19,545 nucleotides of DNA from Candidatus Fermentibacteraceae bacterium (lineage in GTDB: Bacteria; Fermentibacterota; Fermentibacteria; Fermentibacterales; JCC-6): the NCBI GenBank assembly GCA_021162285.1, contig JAGGYZ010000289.1, forward strand, positions 1 through 19,545. The letters are read 5' to 3'. The notes below the pieces were generated by a model that saw only the letters and a program-made list of their open reading frames with translations, was not told the DNA's origin and made no database searches. Of the stretch, positions 1 to 7,206 are shown piece by piece; positions within the stretch are counted from its first letter, which is position 1; each line of letters begins with the position of its first letter. The translations under genes were made by a program, and so were the position numbers.

Positions 1-26
1 AACTTCTTGAGGTTGGCTGTTTCCAT
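1..26 (-). CDS. pglX: PglX/BrxX adenine methyltransferase, first 8 codons only (cut by window edge)
   Basis: The ATG at 26-24 overlaps the TGA stop of brxC by one base (TGATG), and the eight complete codons read METANLKK, with a ninth codon starting TT at the edge. PglX/BrxX proteins commonly begin with a Met-x-x-x-x-Leu-Lys-Lys-Phe type sequence, and pglX follows brxC in type I BREX operons. In this family the protein is a site-specific adenine DNA methyltransferase that marks host DNA and is also needed for phage exclusion. Only the first codons are visible, so the call rests on position, coupling and this short match. Methyltransferase motifs lie outside the window. Confidence 0.62.
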
Positions 27-3000
27 CAGATCTGTATCCTTTTACCTTTTTTAATCTCTTTCAGTAAGACTTCTTTTTCAGATTCCAGGTAGCTGTTTAC
101 ATCTGCCTCTGTTACAAGGTATGCCTTCTTGAATGGAACTTTTGGGAGCTTCGTAATTTCATACTGAATCGGTGGTTCAGATACTTTGGTATTTGTTAGT
201 TGCTCTGTGTTGTTGGGTTCTGGTTCCGGTTGTGCCCATCTGTCTATTTTTTTGAGAAGGTTCGGGTAAGTTGTTTCCTCGAATGTTCTTGTTCTTTCTC
301 TTATTACTGCAATGAGCTTCATTGATGGCAGGAAGTTAATGAATTCATCGAATTCCTTTTCAATCTGTTCTTGCCTGTTATTGTTTATTGCTGTGTATTC
401 AGGAATGTTCTTTGCACGCTCTTTAAGGGTGTTGATTGTTTCCTCTGATGTTTTGATCTGTTCTTTTAGTTTGGTTGTTACCTTGTTTTTAAGATCATCC
501 AGTAGAGTTTTTACCTGCTGCATGGAATTGGTTCTGAAGCAGTTGGGATCGTTGAGCTTTTGTGTGATCTGCTCTTTTTCATCTGTGTCTATGTAGTCGA
601 AGTTAGAGTCCTGTTTGCTTAGGTAATTGCTTGCCTTCTCATAGATCTTTTTCTGAGAGCCGTCCATGAATTTGCATACAGGGTCTATGATGTTTTCCTT
701 CATATCGAGAAGGTCATCTGCCTGCTTGGGAAGCTCTGTGAGGTACCATGTGTAAGACTTTTCATTGATCTTTGCGAGCTTTTCCTGAACAGGTTGCAGT
801 ACTTGCAGGAAAGGGTAGTTCTCTGTCTGGTTTGCTATTTGTTCTAATCTGGTAGTTAACTTCTGAAACTCTGCGCTTGTGTCTTTGCCCAGTACTTTTA
901 CTTCACTTGTTTGAACCGGGGTGTCAAAGAAATCGCTGTAGAATTCCTTCAGATTCCTTATCTGTGAGGCAGTAAATTCTATCTGAGGGTCTATCAGGAT
1001 ATTTGCCTGTTCCCGGCTGTTCTTAAGGGCTTTTTCCAGCTGTTCGTCCTCAAGAATACTGCCGTCTCTTGTTATCTCAACTTTGCCTCTGGCGTAGAGT
1101 TTGGCAAGAGTACACAGTACAGCGGCATAATTCCAGCCGAAGGGGATTGCCTCGAATTTTTCAAGCAGCCCTTTTAGAGATGTGCGCATACCCTTCTTTT
1201 TGTTGTTCTGAATAAAGGCAAGCAGTTCCAATTCGGATTCCGCCAGCAGGTTTGTTCCATCTCCAAGTTGGGCATTTGATGGCCTGAGAAAGGCTGCCAC
1301 CTGGCTCTCATCAAATATGTGCCCTCTCAGCATACGGAGGTTGGGGTAAGCCCGTGTGATTAACTCTGAGAACCCTCTGGTTATTCTGGCCTGTGGGTCC
1401 GCCTCTCTTATTTCAATGTCGTTGCCGTTTACAAAAAGCTTTGCATTGGCAAGCATCGCTCTTATTCGTTGATTGATTCTTTCAAGGCGTTCATCATTCT
1501 GCGAGTTTTTACCCTCTAGAATGTTTCTGATGGTCTGCTGCTGAGTGGTTGTGATGTTCTGCCGAAAATACTTCTCTGTTCGCTTGTACATAAGGATATC
1601 ACTCATTAACCTGTCGTCTGCTGGTAGCACAACCATCAGCTGATCGGTCTTCATGCTTAGCATGCGAAGATTGGTTTCATTCTCTGCATGCTCATGGAAT
1701 GGGGTAATAACATTGATTGCTATCTCATAGTCTCTGCCATACAGACGATCATCAAGTTTTCTTGCAAATGAGTAGTCTTGTTTGTTCTCGGCATATCTGA
1801 TTTTTCTGGTTTTCAGAATATCATCAAAGATGATCTTCTCCAGAGCAGATGCTACATCATTTGTTTCAACAGCTGTGTTCTTTATTTCCTGCTCAACATC
1901 TTTCTCTTCATCCGTAAGGAACTCGTACTGATCTCCATTGCGCTGTATGAAAGTCTGCTGCTCAAGCAGATTAAGAGCCTCTTCCACATTCTTTCTTAGT
2001 GCTGGAAGATCCTGATTGAATCCGTCAGTCATTAAGATGCACAGATTACGGATAGTTGCTTTGAACTCTTTTACATACTTAACAAGAAACAGAGCCTTTA
2101 AGAGTTTTACCGCAAACTTGTTGTTAAGCTGTTTCTCTGCGCTGTGTATAGCTTTCTGTGTTTGAGCTTTGAGGGCAGTTCTAATCCCCTCGAACATCAG
2201 ATCAAAAGAAGCCAGTTGCCCTATCTCATAATCACTTATTTGAACTGCAACCTGCTGAAATACACCCAGCATAGACCGCTCACCAACTGAGCTGTGTTTG
2301 CCCTCAAAGGCATTGTGACGGGACAGGTCTTCAATTGAAGTCTGAAACAGGTCAAATTGATAACTTACGAATGGATAGGTTTTGATGAACTCATCTCTGT
2401 CTTTGTAAACTCCGTAAGTACGGGAACCATCAGTGAAAGTGAACAATGTGCCGAAGTTGTTGTTCTCTTCATTATAAAGATCTTCGATTATTTTGATGCC
2501 TTCTTCAGTTTTTGAAAGAAGCCTTTTCTGAATAACTTCAGCTACATCTTTACTGGTAAGAAGCATCTTCTCGGCAAAGCGAGCCATGATCTTAGAGAAG
2601 TCATTAGTCTGCTGCTTGTTCATCTCACCCAGAACTGTGCTCATATCATTCTGAGAGGTTACAATTATCCAGGCTCTCCCACGGCACTTGGTTGCAAGGC
2701 TTTCTGCTATTGTCTGCAGGTTGGTCATCAGCTTCACATTCTCTGCTATGTACTGACCAACCTCATCAACAAAGAAGTTCAGCCTGAAGTTCGGCTCCTG
2801 TGTATCAAGGTAAGCTTTTACATTATCTGCAAAGTCTTCAATAGACACCTTGTAGTCTTTTCTGTATTTATCGAGAATACCGGTTGCCAGGGCTTCGTCT
2901 CCACCACTTACTTTTGCATAAGCCTTTGCAATGCTCCTGGATTCCATTAGAGCCTGCTCACGGCCTTTCTCCCATGGTTTGCCTGATTCAGTCTGGTATG

Positions 3001-3535
3001 CCTGCTTGAACTCATTGAATAGGCTGCGGCTGTCTAAATCCCTCTCAAACTGAGCAATGTGTCCCAGCTTACCGTAGTAACCACACATTTCATCAAACAC
3101 TTTTACAAATACTGCAAGAAGGGCATCAATCTGATTCTTACTTATTACATCAGCCTTTTGATCAATGTTAAAAAGAATGCTTTTTGATGGTATAGAAACA
3201 GCCCTGTTGAGATCAGCTCGAAGGATCTCGTTGTTTGTACATTTGGGCAGAAACATGTCCAATGCATTCGCACCATCTATCTGCTTGTTCTCAAGAATGA
3301 GAGCAAGCATTTTGAGCAGGTGTGATTTTCCAGAGCCAAAGAAACCCGATATCCATACTCCGTTCACTCCCTCGTACTTATTGTATGCTTCAAGGAATGA
3401 CTCAAGCCTTTTTGCTACTTCATTAGTAAGTACATATTCTTCCAGCTCAAGACGAAGATTGGCTTCATCATCAGCTTTGATAACTCCTTCGATCTGCCTG
3501 TTAACCGGTTTCTTAAACAAGGTTTTCAGTGTCAT
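26..3535 (-). CDS. brxC: BREX system P-loop ATPase BrxC (PglY-like)
   Basis: This 1169-residue protein has the usual size of BrxC, the large AAA-type ATPase of BREX phage defence. The family-typical N-terminus is followed by a Walker A motif GFFGSGKS at residues 64-71 (Lys70), a Walker B motif LNFFVDEVG at about 252-260 (Asp257, Glu258) and a sensor-like VTSQND at about 292-297. The rest is a long, largely helical C-terminal region. BrxC is thought to form a large ATP-driven assembly with other Brx proteins that acts on incoming phage DNA in the cytoplasm. The ATG at 3535 is preceded by AGAGGT, and brxB ends only 12 nt upstream, so the two are cotranscribed. The reading frame is unbroken and the key ATPase residues are present, so it should be active. 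Confidence 0.95.
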   Translation of the reverse strand: MTLKTLFKKPVNRQIEGVIKADDEANLRLELEEYVLTNEVAKRLESFLEAYNKYEGVNGVWISGFFGSGKSHLLKMLALILENKQIDGANALDMFLPKCTNNEILRADLNRAVSIPSKSILFNIDQKADVISKNQIDALLAVFVKVFDEMCGYYGKLGHIAQFERDLDSRSLFNEFKQAYQTESGKPWEKGREQALMESRSIAKAYAKVSGGDEALATGILDKYRKDYKVSIEDFADNVKAYLDTQEPNFRLNFFVDEVGQYIAENVKLMTNLQTIAESLATKCRGRAWIIVTSQNDMSTVLGEMNKQQTNDFSKIMARFAEKMLLTSKDVAEVIQKRLLSKTEEGIKIIEDLYNEENNNFGTLFTFTDGSRTYGVYKDRDEFIKTYPFVSYQFDLFQTSIEDLSRHNAFEGKHSSVGERSMLGVFQQVAVQISDYEIGQLASFDLMFEGIRTALKAQTQKAIHSAEKQLNNKFAVKLLKALFLVKYVKEFKATIRNLCILMTDGFNQDLPALRKNVEEALNLLEQQTFIQRNGDQYEFLTDEEKDVEQEIKNTAVETNDVASALEKIIFDDILKTRKIRYAENKQDYSFARKLDDRLYGRDYEIAINVITPFHEHAENETNLRMLSMKTDQLMVVLPADDRLMSDILMYKRTEKYFRQNITTTQQQTIRNILEGKNSQNDERLERINQRIRAMLANAKLFVNGNDIEIREADPQARITRGFSELITRAYPNLRMLRGHIFDESQVAAFLRPSNAQLGDGTNLLAESELELLAFIQNNKKKGMRTSLKGLLEKFEAIPFGWNYAAVLCTLAKLYARGKVEITRDGSILEDEQLEKALKNSREQANILIDPQIEFTASQIRNLKEFYSDFFDTPVQTSEVKVLGKDTSAEFQKLTTRLEQIANQTENYPFLQVLQPVQEKLAKINEKSYTWYLTELPKQADDLLDMKENIIDPVCKFMDGSQKKIYEKASNYLSKQDSNFDYIDTDEKEQITQKLNDPNCFRTNSMQQVKTLLDDLKNKVTTKLKEQIKTSEETINTLKERAKNIPEYTAINNNRQEQIEKEFDEFINFLPSMKLIAVIRERTRTFEETTYPNLLKKIDRWAQPEPEPNNTEQLTNTKVSEPPIQYEITKLPKVPFKKAYLVTEADVNSYLESEKEVLLKEIKKGKRIQI

Positions 3536-3547
3536 ATTTTACCTCTT

Positions 3548-4135
3548 TTACACTTCGTACTGGAGGATATTAAAAGCTCTGTAATATTTATCGTTGGGTA
3601 ACTTGTTAAACAAATTAAGAGATGCTCCTGATTCAAGAGAATGGTTGTATTCACCAGGAAAAAACAACAGAGTTGGTTTTTCCTTAGCAGTACTCTGCAG
3701 ATTATTCAGCAGGTTATGTGAACGGATGTATGGGAATACTTCCCCTACCCCTGTAAGAAACAGAACATCAAATTCTTTTTTCTGCATTTCCTCTGCTATT
3801 GCAGGTACAAGATAGGTTTCCGGATCAAGGGGTCCCTGCAGAAGCTCCAGCAGGTCTTCCTTCTCCCAGGTATGCTCCTGTTCTATTATCTGATCCCATA
3901 TACCCCTGTCTTTCAGTATGGCTACAGACAAGTCATACAGGTTTACTTCAAGAACCCTGATACCCTTCTTGTCCAGATTCTTTTTCAACTTTTCTGTAAC
4001 GGTTCTCATCTGATTGTCTTCCGATATTTCGTAAGGACAGATAAAGAAAGGCACCTCTTTACCGAGACCCTGCATTTGAAGAAAGCGTTTGTTTGAAATC
4101 ACCTGAAGCAGATGCTGGAATTTCTCATTGATCAT
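3548..4135 (-). CDS. brxB: BREX protein BrxB (DUF1788 family)
   Basis: This 195-residue protein matches the DUF1788/BrxB family, of usual length about 190-200. It has a helical N-terminus, a central region near residues 75-100 with the QGPLDPETYLVPAI segment, and the conserved LTGVGEVFPYIRSH stretch at about 125-138. A strand-rich end contains LLFFPGEYNHS. The sequence resembles P-loop-like folds but has no Walker A motif. BrxB is an essential small component of type I BREX whose biochemical role is not settled. Its ATG overlaps the brxA TAA stop by one base (TAATG), which argues for translational coupling. The spacing to brxC is 12 nt. No frame damage is seen. Confidence 0.93.
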   Translation of the reverse strand: MINEKFQHLLQVISNKRFLQMQGLGKEVPFFICPYEISEDNQMRTVTEKLKKNLDKKGIRVLEVNLYDLSVAILKDRGIWDQIIEQEHTWEKEDLLELLQGPLDPETYLVPAIAEEMQKKEFDVLFLTGVGEVFPYIRSHNLLNNLQSTAKEKPTLLFFPGEYNHSLESGASLNLFNKLPNDKYYRAFNILQYEV

Positions 4136-4761
4136 TATGTACGCCCTTTTACTGCAGAATCAAAGACAGGAAATACTTTCAGGTCTCTGTAGTCATTTTG
4201 AGATAATAGTCTAAAAAGCTCATTCGATAACAATGCAGGTGTGATCTGTTTCTTGCTGGATATCAGATCGGCTTCACGCATCATTCTAAAAAGCACCTGA
4301 CGCAGCTTCTGCCTGGTAGAAGGTTTGATTCGTTCCAGCTCTGGATGCCATTCTGCTTTATCAGCAAAGAACAAATCAAAATCCTCATTCTGAATATGTT
4401 TTTTCTTGGTTACAAATCGCTCGTGAAGAACTTCAACGGCAAAATCAGAAATGAATGTATAGTGTCGGCAGGTTCCAACCCAGAGCAGGTATGCCTGGTC
4501 CTTTTCTTTGCTGCTTATGAAGAATTTCATCTCTTCAGAGTTAAACGCTTTGATCCGGTAAGTTGTCTGTTGGTATATCTTTTGTGCTGTACTCAGTTTT
4601 CTTGTCTGAAGAATGTTTTCAGCAAACACTTTTGCCTTTACAAGCTTCCAATCTTCTAATTGAAGAAAAAGCTCTGCTAACCGAAGCGACTCCTTCAGAA
4701 AAAGGCCACCAGTGGTAAAGGACATGCTGTAGACCGTGCTATTCACTCGAATAATCCCCAT
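4135..4761 (-). CDS. brxA: BREX protein BrxA (DUF1819 family)
   Basis: This 208-residue protein matches BrxA, family length about 200. The diagnostic N-terminal motif SFTTGGLFLKESLRLAELF begins at residue 14. A basic helical middle follows, and a C-terminal winged-helix-like part (residues 140-200) carries STRQKLRQVLFRMMREADLI. Known BrxA proteins are small DNA-binding proteins and the first gene of type I BREX operons. I keep the ATG at 4761 because it lies in frame directly after the promoter; the preceding ATAAGAA is only a weak ribosome site. A second Met at residue 13, just before SFTTGG, is a possible alternative start but has no ribosome site. No brxR-type WYL regulator is encoded immediately upstream, unlike in several BREX loci. 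Confidence 0.93.
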   Translation of the reverse strand: MGIIRVNSTVYSMSFTTGGLFLKESLRLAELFLQLEDWKLVKAKVFAENILQTRKLSTAQKIYQQTTYRIKAFNSEEMKFFISSKEKDQAYLLWVGTCRHYTFISDFAVEVLHERFVTKKKHIQNEDFDLFFADKAEWHPELERIKPSTRQKLRQVLFRMMREADLISSKKQITPALLSNELFRLLSQNDYRDLKVFPVFDSAVKGRT

Positions 4762-4827
4762 TTCTTATCGATCAATGATTACAGAAACTCAGGGACGTAC
4801 ATTAGCCCATTTTACAAGCGTTTATGA

Positions 4828-4856
4828 GTTATACAGAGGGATTGAGTTACTGTCAA
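4828..4856 (-). promoter_or_regulatory. sigma70 promoter of the brx operon
   Basis: On the minus strand TTGACA (4856-4851) and TATAAC (4833-4828) are separated by exactly 17 nt. The -35 box is a perfect consensus match and the -10 box matches five of six bases. The expected start site is about 60 nt upstream of the brxA ATG. No clear palindrome overlaps it, so from sequence alone it looks constitutive. Confidence 0.75.
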
Positions 4857-5176
4857 TATATCTGAATAGCTGAAGTACTAACAGCACCTCTTATTGTTAT
4901 GATGCTTGCAATTAAGGATGGTCTGCACGGACCCGGATCTGCAAGTACTTCTCTTTACTTTTACCTGCGGAAAAGATGCAGTTCCCGGCAAATACTATCG
5001 TTCCCGGATAAGTCTGACCATTTTCCTTGCCAGCTCTCCAACAACCGCCGCCACCCACCAGAGCGCATGCAGAGCATAAGCATAAATGGCAAAAGTAAAT
5101 TCGAGACTGGAATGCTAAACTTGGAATATTAACAGTATGAAATTTTGGTAACATGGTAACCTGATTCCCTAAACCG
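4857..5176. other. Gene-free stretch between the brx promoter and the small TIR element
   Basis: I find no convincing gene here. Short open frames exist on both strands (plus 4899-5132, minus 5154-4912), but they lack ribosome sites, have biased cysteine- and glycine-rich translations and resemble no family I know. The only pattern noticed is a direct repeat of GTTCCCGG at 4981-4988 and 5000-5007. The stretch may be decayed insertion-element or gene debris between the BREX operon and the neighbouring mobile material. Confidence 0.4.
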
Positions 5177-5221
5177 TAGCGGTTTATTGTTTGTGCTGTT
5201 TTCCGGTAGCCTATTTATCGT

Positions 5222-5539
5222 TTAGCCTTTTGTCTTCCGGCGCTGTGTGCTCGATTTCCTCCTGATCTCTGCGTACTCAATTTCCAGACTGAGCCACTGG
5301 TTGATAAGATTTCTCAGGTGCTTGTAGTTGTTCACGGCCTCTCTCACCTCATCAACACTATCTGGTCTCACATAAATGGTATGGCCCTTACCGGCATGGG
5401 TAAAGCTGAGCTGGTAGTACTCCCCTCCATAAGATCTGGTTTGAGTTGAGAGTGTACCTGGATGGATGTGGCCGATCTTAGTGATTAATTCTCTGATCTT
5501 TTCCATCTTTGTTTCAAGTTCATCTATTGTGTTTTCCAT
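5222..5539 (-). CDS. DUF6788-like small protein
   Basis: This 105-residue soluble protein has an N-terminal coiled helix (about residues 1-24), a beta-hairpin core YYQLSFTHAGKGHTIYVRP at 41-59, then a helix VDEVREAVNNYKHLRNLINQW at 62-82 and a basic tail ending RRKTKG. The core plus helix pattern (aromatic Tyr, small-Gly-Lys-Gly, Tyr-Val-x-Pro, E-V-R-x-A-x-x-x-Y) is what I associate with DUF6788, a family often found beside transposases. Its function is unknown and the assignment is from memory. The gene sits alone inside a TIR-bounded interval with its promoter touching the start codon, so the transcript is probably leaderless. A second Met at residue 12 is an alternative start. Confidence 0.65.
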   Translation of the reverse strand: MENTIDELETKMEKIRELITKIGHIHPGTLSTQTRSYGGEYYQLSFTHAGKGHTIYVRPDSVDEVREAVNNYKHLRNLINQWLSLEIEYAEIRRKSSTQRRKTKG

Positions 5540-5542
5540 GCA

Positions 5543-5574
5543 TGTATCATACTATGATACATATTGCATGTCAA
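5543..5574 (-). promoter_or_regulatory. Promoter with palindromic operator over the -10 box, DUF6788-like gene
   Basis: On the minus strand TTGACA (5574-5569) and TATGAT (5551-5546) are 17 nt apart. A perfect palindrome TGTATCATAcTATGATACA (5543-5561, 9-bp arms and a 1-nt centre) covers the -10 box and half of the spacer. CATGCA and TGCATG flank it slightly asymmetrically. The -10 box ends 6 nt before the ATG, so transcription should begin at or next to the start codon. This is a typical layout for repression, perhaps autoregulation; the regulator is not identified. Confidence 0.7.
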
Positions 5575-5747
5575 GAGGCAATAAACCGTAGTTTGTTGTA
5601 GCACTTCCTGTTATTGGGTTTAGATCAATACTTACTTGTATATCAGGATCGGAGCTTTCCTATGGGAAGATGCTGTCAAGCAAGTGTTTCCCTTTCGTTA
5701 AATAGACAGAGAGATTACCTCCACATATTTGGAGAAAATCAGCTCTG

Positions 5748-5885
5748 CTACTTTGAAGAATCTCTCCTGATCCTGCTGCAAACCCCCATGGAAACAAGGG
5801 TAAGAATTGCCTCATCCACAAACGGTATTGGATCCGGAATGAAATAGTCTGCAACAGTAAGAACAACCAGCACTATACAAAGCAT
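5748..5885 (-). CDS. 45-residue membrane protein, DUF6116-like
   Basis: The chosen start is the ATG at 5885, which has the ribosome site GGAAGG seven bases upstream. The 45-residue product is one hydrophobic helix (residues 2-13), a Pro/Asp-rich turn DYFIPDPIPFVDE at about 14-26, a second hydrophobic stretch ILTLVSMG and a basic tail SRIRRDSSK. The IPDPIPFVDE motif followed by a leucine-rich helix is what I recall from small inner-membrane proteins of the DUF6116 type, although those are usually somewhat longer. The open frame continues 21 codons upstream, but without a better ribosome site. Two TTGACA hexamers lie near 5940-5980 without a convincing -10 box. It is possibly a remnant, and its function is unknown. 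Confidence 0.45.
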   Translation of the reverse strand: MLCIVLVVLTVADYFIPDPIPFVDEAILTLVSMGVCSRIRRDSSK

Positions 5886-6092
5886 AAACATCCCTTCCAC
5901 ATTACATTGCTTGAGCAACAGATACTGATGGCAGCGTTCAACAATCATGTCAAGTCCTGTTGCTTAACGTTGTCAACGCCGGTTTCAGGCGCTAACAAAC
6001 GCTTCGAATCAGTAGACAGCGTTACCGGTCTATTTATGACGAAGCACACTGTGCTACTGCATTCGATTGTTCTGCTTTAATATTGGATTATA

Positions 6093-6413
6093 TCAGGCTT
6101 TAATTCTGTAATCAAGTATGTGTGGAGACTTATTCAGGAGATCAAGAAGTACTTTTGTTGATCCGGTTGGTATTCGTTTGCCCTGTTCCCACTGCCTTAC
6201 TGATGAAGGTGATACATTTAAGAGTTTGGCAAATACTGCTTGGCTTAGCCTTGTTTTTTCTCTTATCGCCTTTATTTCTTCTGAAGTTATTTCAACCTCT
6301 ATAAAGTCATATCCTAGTTCATCGAAATCCCTTTTTGTGAAAGAGACTGGCAGATCAGAGTTAAGCAGATCCACTACCGTCCCTCCGATTGCTTCTCTCA
6401 TTGCCTTTCTCAT
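6093..6413 (-). CDS. HTH antitoxin of a type II toxin-antitoxin pair (HigA/NadS-like)
   Basis: This 106-residue protein has a disordered N-terminal half and an Xre/Cro-type helix-turn-helix at about residues 47-81 (EIKAIREKTRLSQAVFAKLL followed by NVSPSSVRQWEQGKRIP). The architecture matches NadS/HigA-type antitoxins, which neutralise the partner toxin through the N-terminal part and repress their own operon through the HTH. The start codon overlaps the toxin stop in ATGA, and GGAGG lies seven bases before it, so translation is coupled. Toxin-first order is typical of higBA-like loci. It likely binds the palindrome at the toxin promoter. No damage is visible. Confidence 0.85.
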   Translation of the reverse strand: MRKAMREAIGGTVVDLLNSDLPVSFTKRDFDELGYDFIEVEITSEEIKAIREKTRLSQAVFAKLLNVSPSSVRQWEQGKRIPTGSTKVLLDLLNKSPHILDYRIKA

Positions 6414-6784
6414 TTTACTTCCTCCAAGTCGAACAACACTTTGTCCTTGATTGCCTTCTCAATTTGGGATTGACTCAGCTTCAAAAGATCACTCCCCAAT
6501 TTCTGGAAGAAATTCAATTCTTTGCTGGTAATGTTTCCCTTTTCGTTTTTAGCAAACCCATACAAGAAGATGGCTCGTTTCCTCTCTCTGTATACTACTA
6601 TCGTCCTGTATCCAGAGCTTTTGCCCTGGCCTTCTCGTTTTACCCTGACCTTGAAAAGGTTCTTGCCAAGACCAGCAGCTGATAACCCCTTCTCCAGATC
6701 GACAAGAGACTCGAGAATAGCTGAATTGGTTAACCCCGCTTTCCTTGACCACTTGCTGAACCATTTTGTTACGAGTTTTTCCAT
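6410..6784 (-). CDS. RelE/HigB-family toxin (PF06296-like mRNA interferase)
   Basis: This 124-residue protein matches the RelE-like toxin family of PF06296, family length about 110-125. Hallmarks are the N-terminal KWFSKWSRKAGL, the basic motif KVRVKREGQGKSSGYRT at residues 45-61, and FLYGFAKNE at 73-81 before a helical tail. Relatives are ribosome-dependent or free mRNA endonucleases that arrest growth when the labile antitoxin is lost. The catalytic-type basic residues (Arg47, Arg50, Lys55, Arg60) are present. The antitoxin starts inside the stop codon. The ATG lies only 6 nt past the -10 box, so the mRNA is likely leaderless. The locus lies between BREX and the duplicated ChrB-domain region and probably stabilises the island. 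Confidence 0.88.
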   Translation of the reverse strand: MEKLVTKWFSKWSRKAGLTNSAILESLVDLEKGLSAAGLGKNLFKVRVKREGQGKSSGYRTIVVYRERKRAIFLYGFAKNEKGNITSKELNFFQKLGSDLLKLSQSQIEKAIKDKVLFDLEEVK

Positions 6785-6790
6785 GTTGAT

Positions 6791-6820
6791 AGTATATCAC
6801 TTAGTGTTATAGTTTGTAAA
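6791..6820 (-). promoter_or_regulatory. Toxin-antitoxin promoter with overlapping palindrome
   Basis: On the minus strand TTTACA (6820-6815) and TATACT (6796-6791) are 18 nt apart. The imperfect palindrome TATAtCACTtAGTGtTATA (6793-6811) overlaps the -10 box and spacer; 8 of 9 arm positions pair around a 1-nt centre. The -10 box ends 6 nt before the toxin ATG, so the transcript should be leaderless or nearly so. The palindrome is the probable operator for the HTH antitoxin. Confidence 0.65.
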
Positions 6821-6904
6821 GGAATCAGCAGTAGAGTCCGAGAAAGTGGTGTATGAAGGTCTTGAGAAATTTCAGTAACCGATACAGCTGTTTGCACGAC
6901 TGAA

Positions 6905-7189
6905 TCAACGGGGAAGCGAAAGAAGCAACTCCTGCTCAAGAGCCCGGCCGGTACTGTTCAGGATAGACACAACCCTGCGTACAGCTTTGTCTGAGGAACC
7001 CCTCAACTCTGGCATGAGTTTTCTGCTTTTTGCAAGAAGCTCTTCGCTGCCGTATTTTGCCACAAGCTCTTCCAGGTTTTCGGGAAGATACAGCTCTGTT
7101 CTATCTGTGCGTTTGTTCTTTATTCGGAGGTATTCTCCCAGCCCTACCGGATCGTAGTCTCCGTAGTGTGTAACAATGGTGTTCTTCAA
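6905..7189 (-). pseudogene. TOPRIM/JetD-like C-terminal fragment
   Basis: This 94-residue frame opens with a TTG and is preceded by an in-frame TGA 4 codons upstream, so it lacks the N-terminal part expected for its apparent family. IVTHYGDYDPVGLGEYLRIK at residues 5-24 resembles the acidic Gly-Asp-x-Asp-Pro-x-Gly core of TOPRIM folds seen in JetD/DUF2220-like and topoisomerase VI A-like proteins. It is followed by LYLPENLEELVAKYG and a helical tail ending GRALEQELLLSLPR. In Wadjet systems JetD cleaves plasmid DNA; no JetA, JetB or JetC partner is seen here. It begins 17 nt after the ankyrin gene and could be cotranscribed. I read it as a truncated remnant, though a small free-standing TOPRIM protein is possible. 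The family call is from motif memory. Confidence 0.45.
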
Positions 7190-7206
7190 CTGCCGATCTC
7201 AGCCAG

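Larger units (their letters stand above)
5180..5588. mobile_element. Small TIR-bounded element carrying a DUF6788-like gene
   Basis: The left end CGGTTTATTG (5180-5189) and the right end CAATAAACCG (5579-5588) are perfect 10-bp inverted repeats. The trinucleotide TAG lies immediately outside both ends (5177-5179 and 5589-5591), as a target duplication would. The 409-bp interval holds one complete gene with its own promoter and operator but no transposase. Outside the left TAG the sequence TAAACCG again resembles the right end of the element, hinting at a second, neighbouring or decayed copy. It could be a MITE-like passenger unit mobilised in trans. The short TIRs make a chance match possible. 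Confidence 0.45.

Noticed and set aside
4899..5154. Overlapping open frames on both strands (77 and 80 codons)
   Set aside because: No ribosome sites, odd Cys/Gly-rich composition and no family resemblance; treated as non-coding debris.
5171..5185. AAACCG-TAG-CGGTTT hairpin as a terminator
   Set aside because: It has a short stem with no T-tract on either strand, and is better explained as the junction of the element end with flanking end-like sequence.
5955..6035. attC-like inverted repeats (GCTTAAC, TAACAAACGCTT, AACGCT...AGCGTT)
   Set aside because: The end motif GTTRRRY is not found at a suitable distance and there is no integrase or cassette array, so an integron site is not supported.
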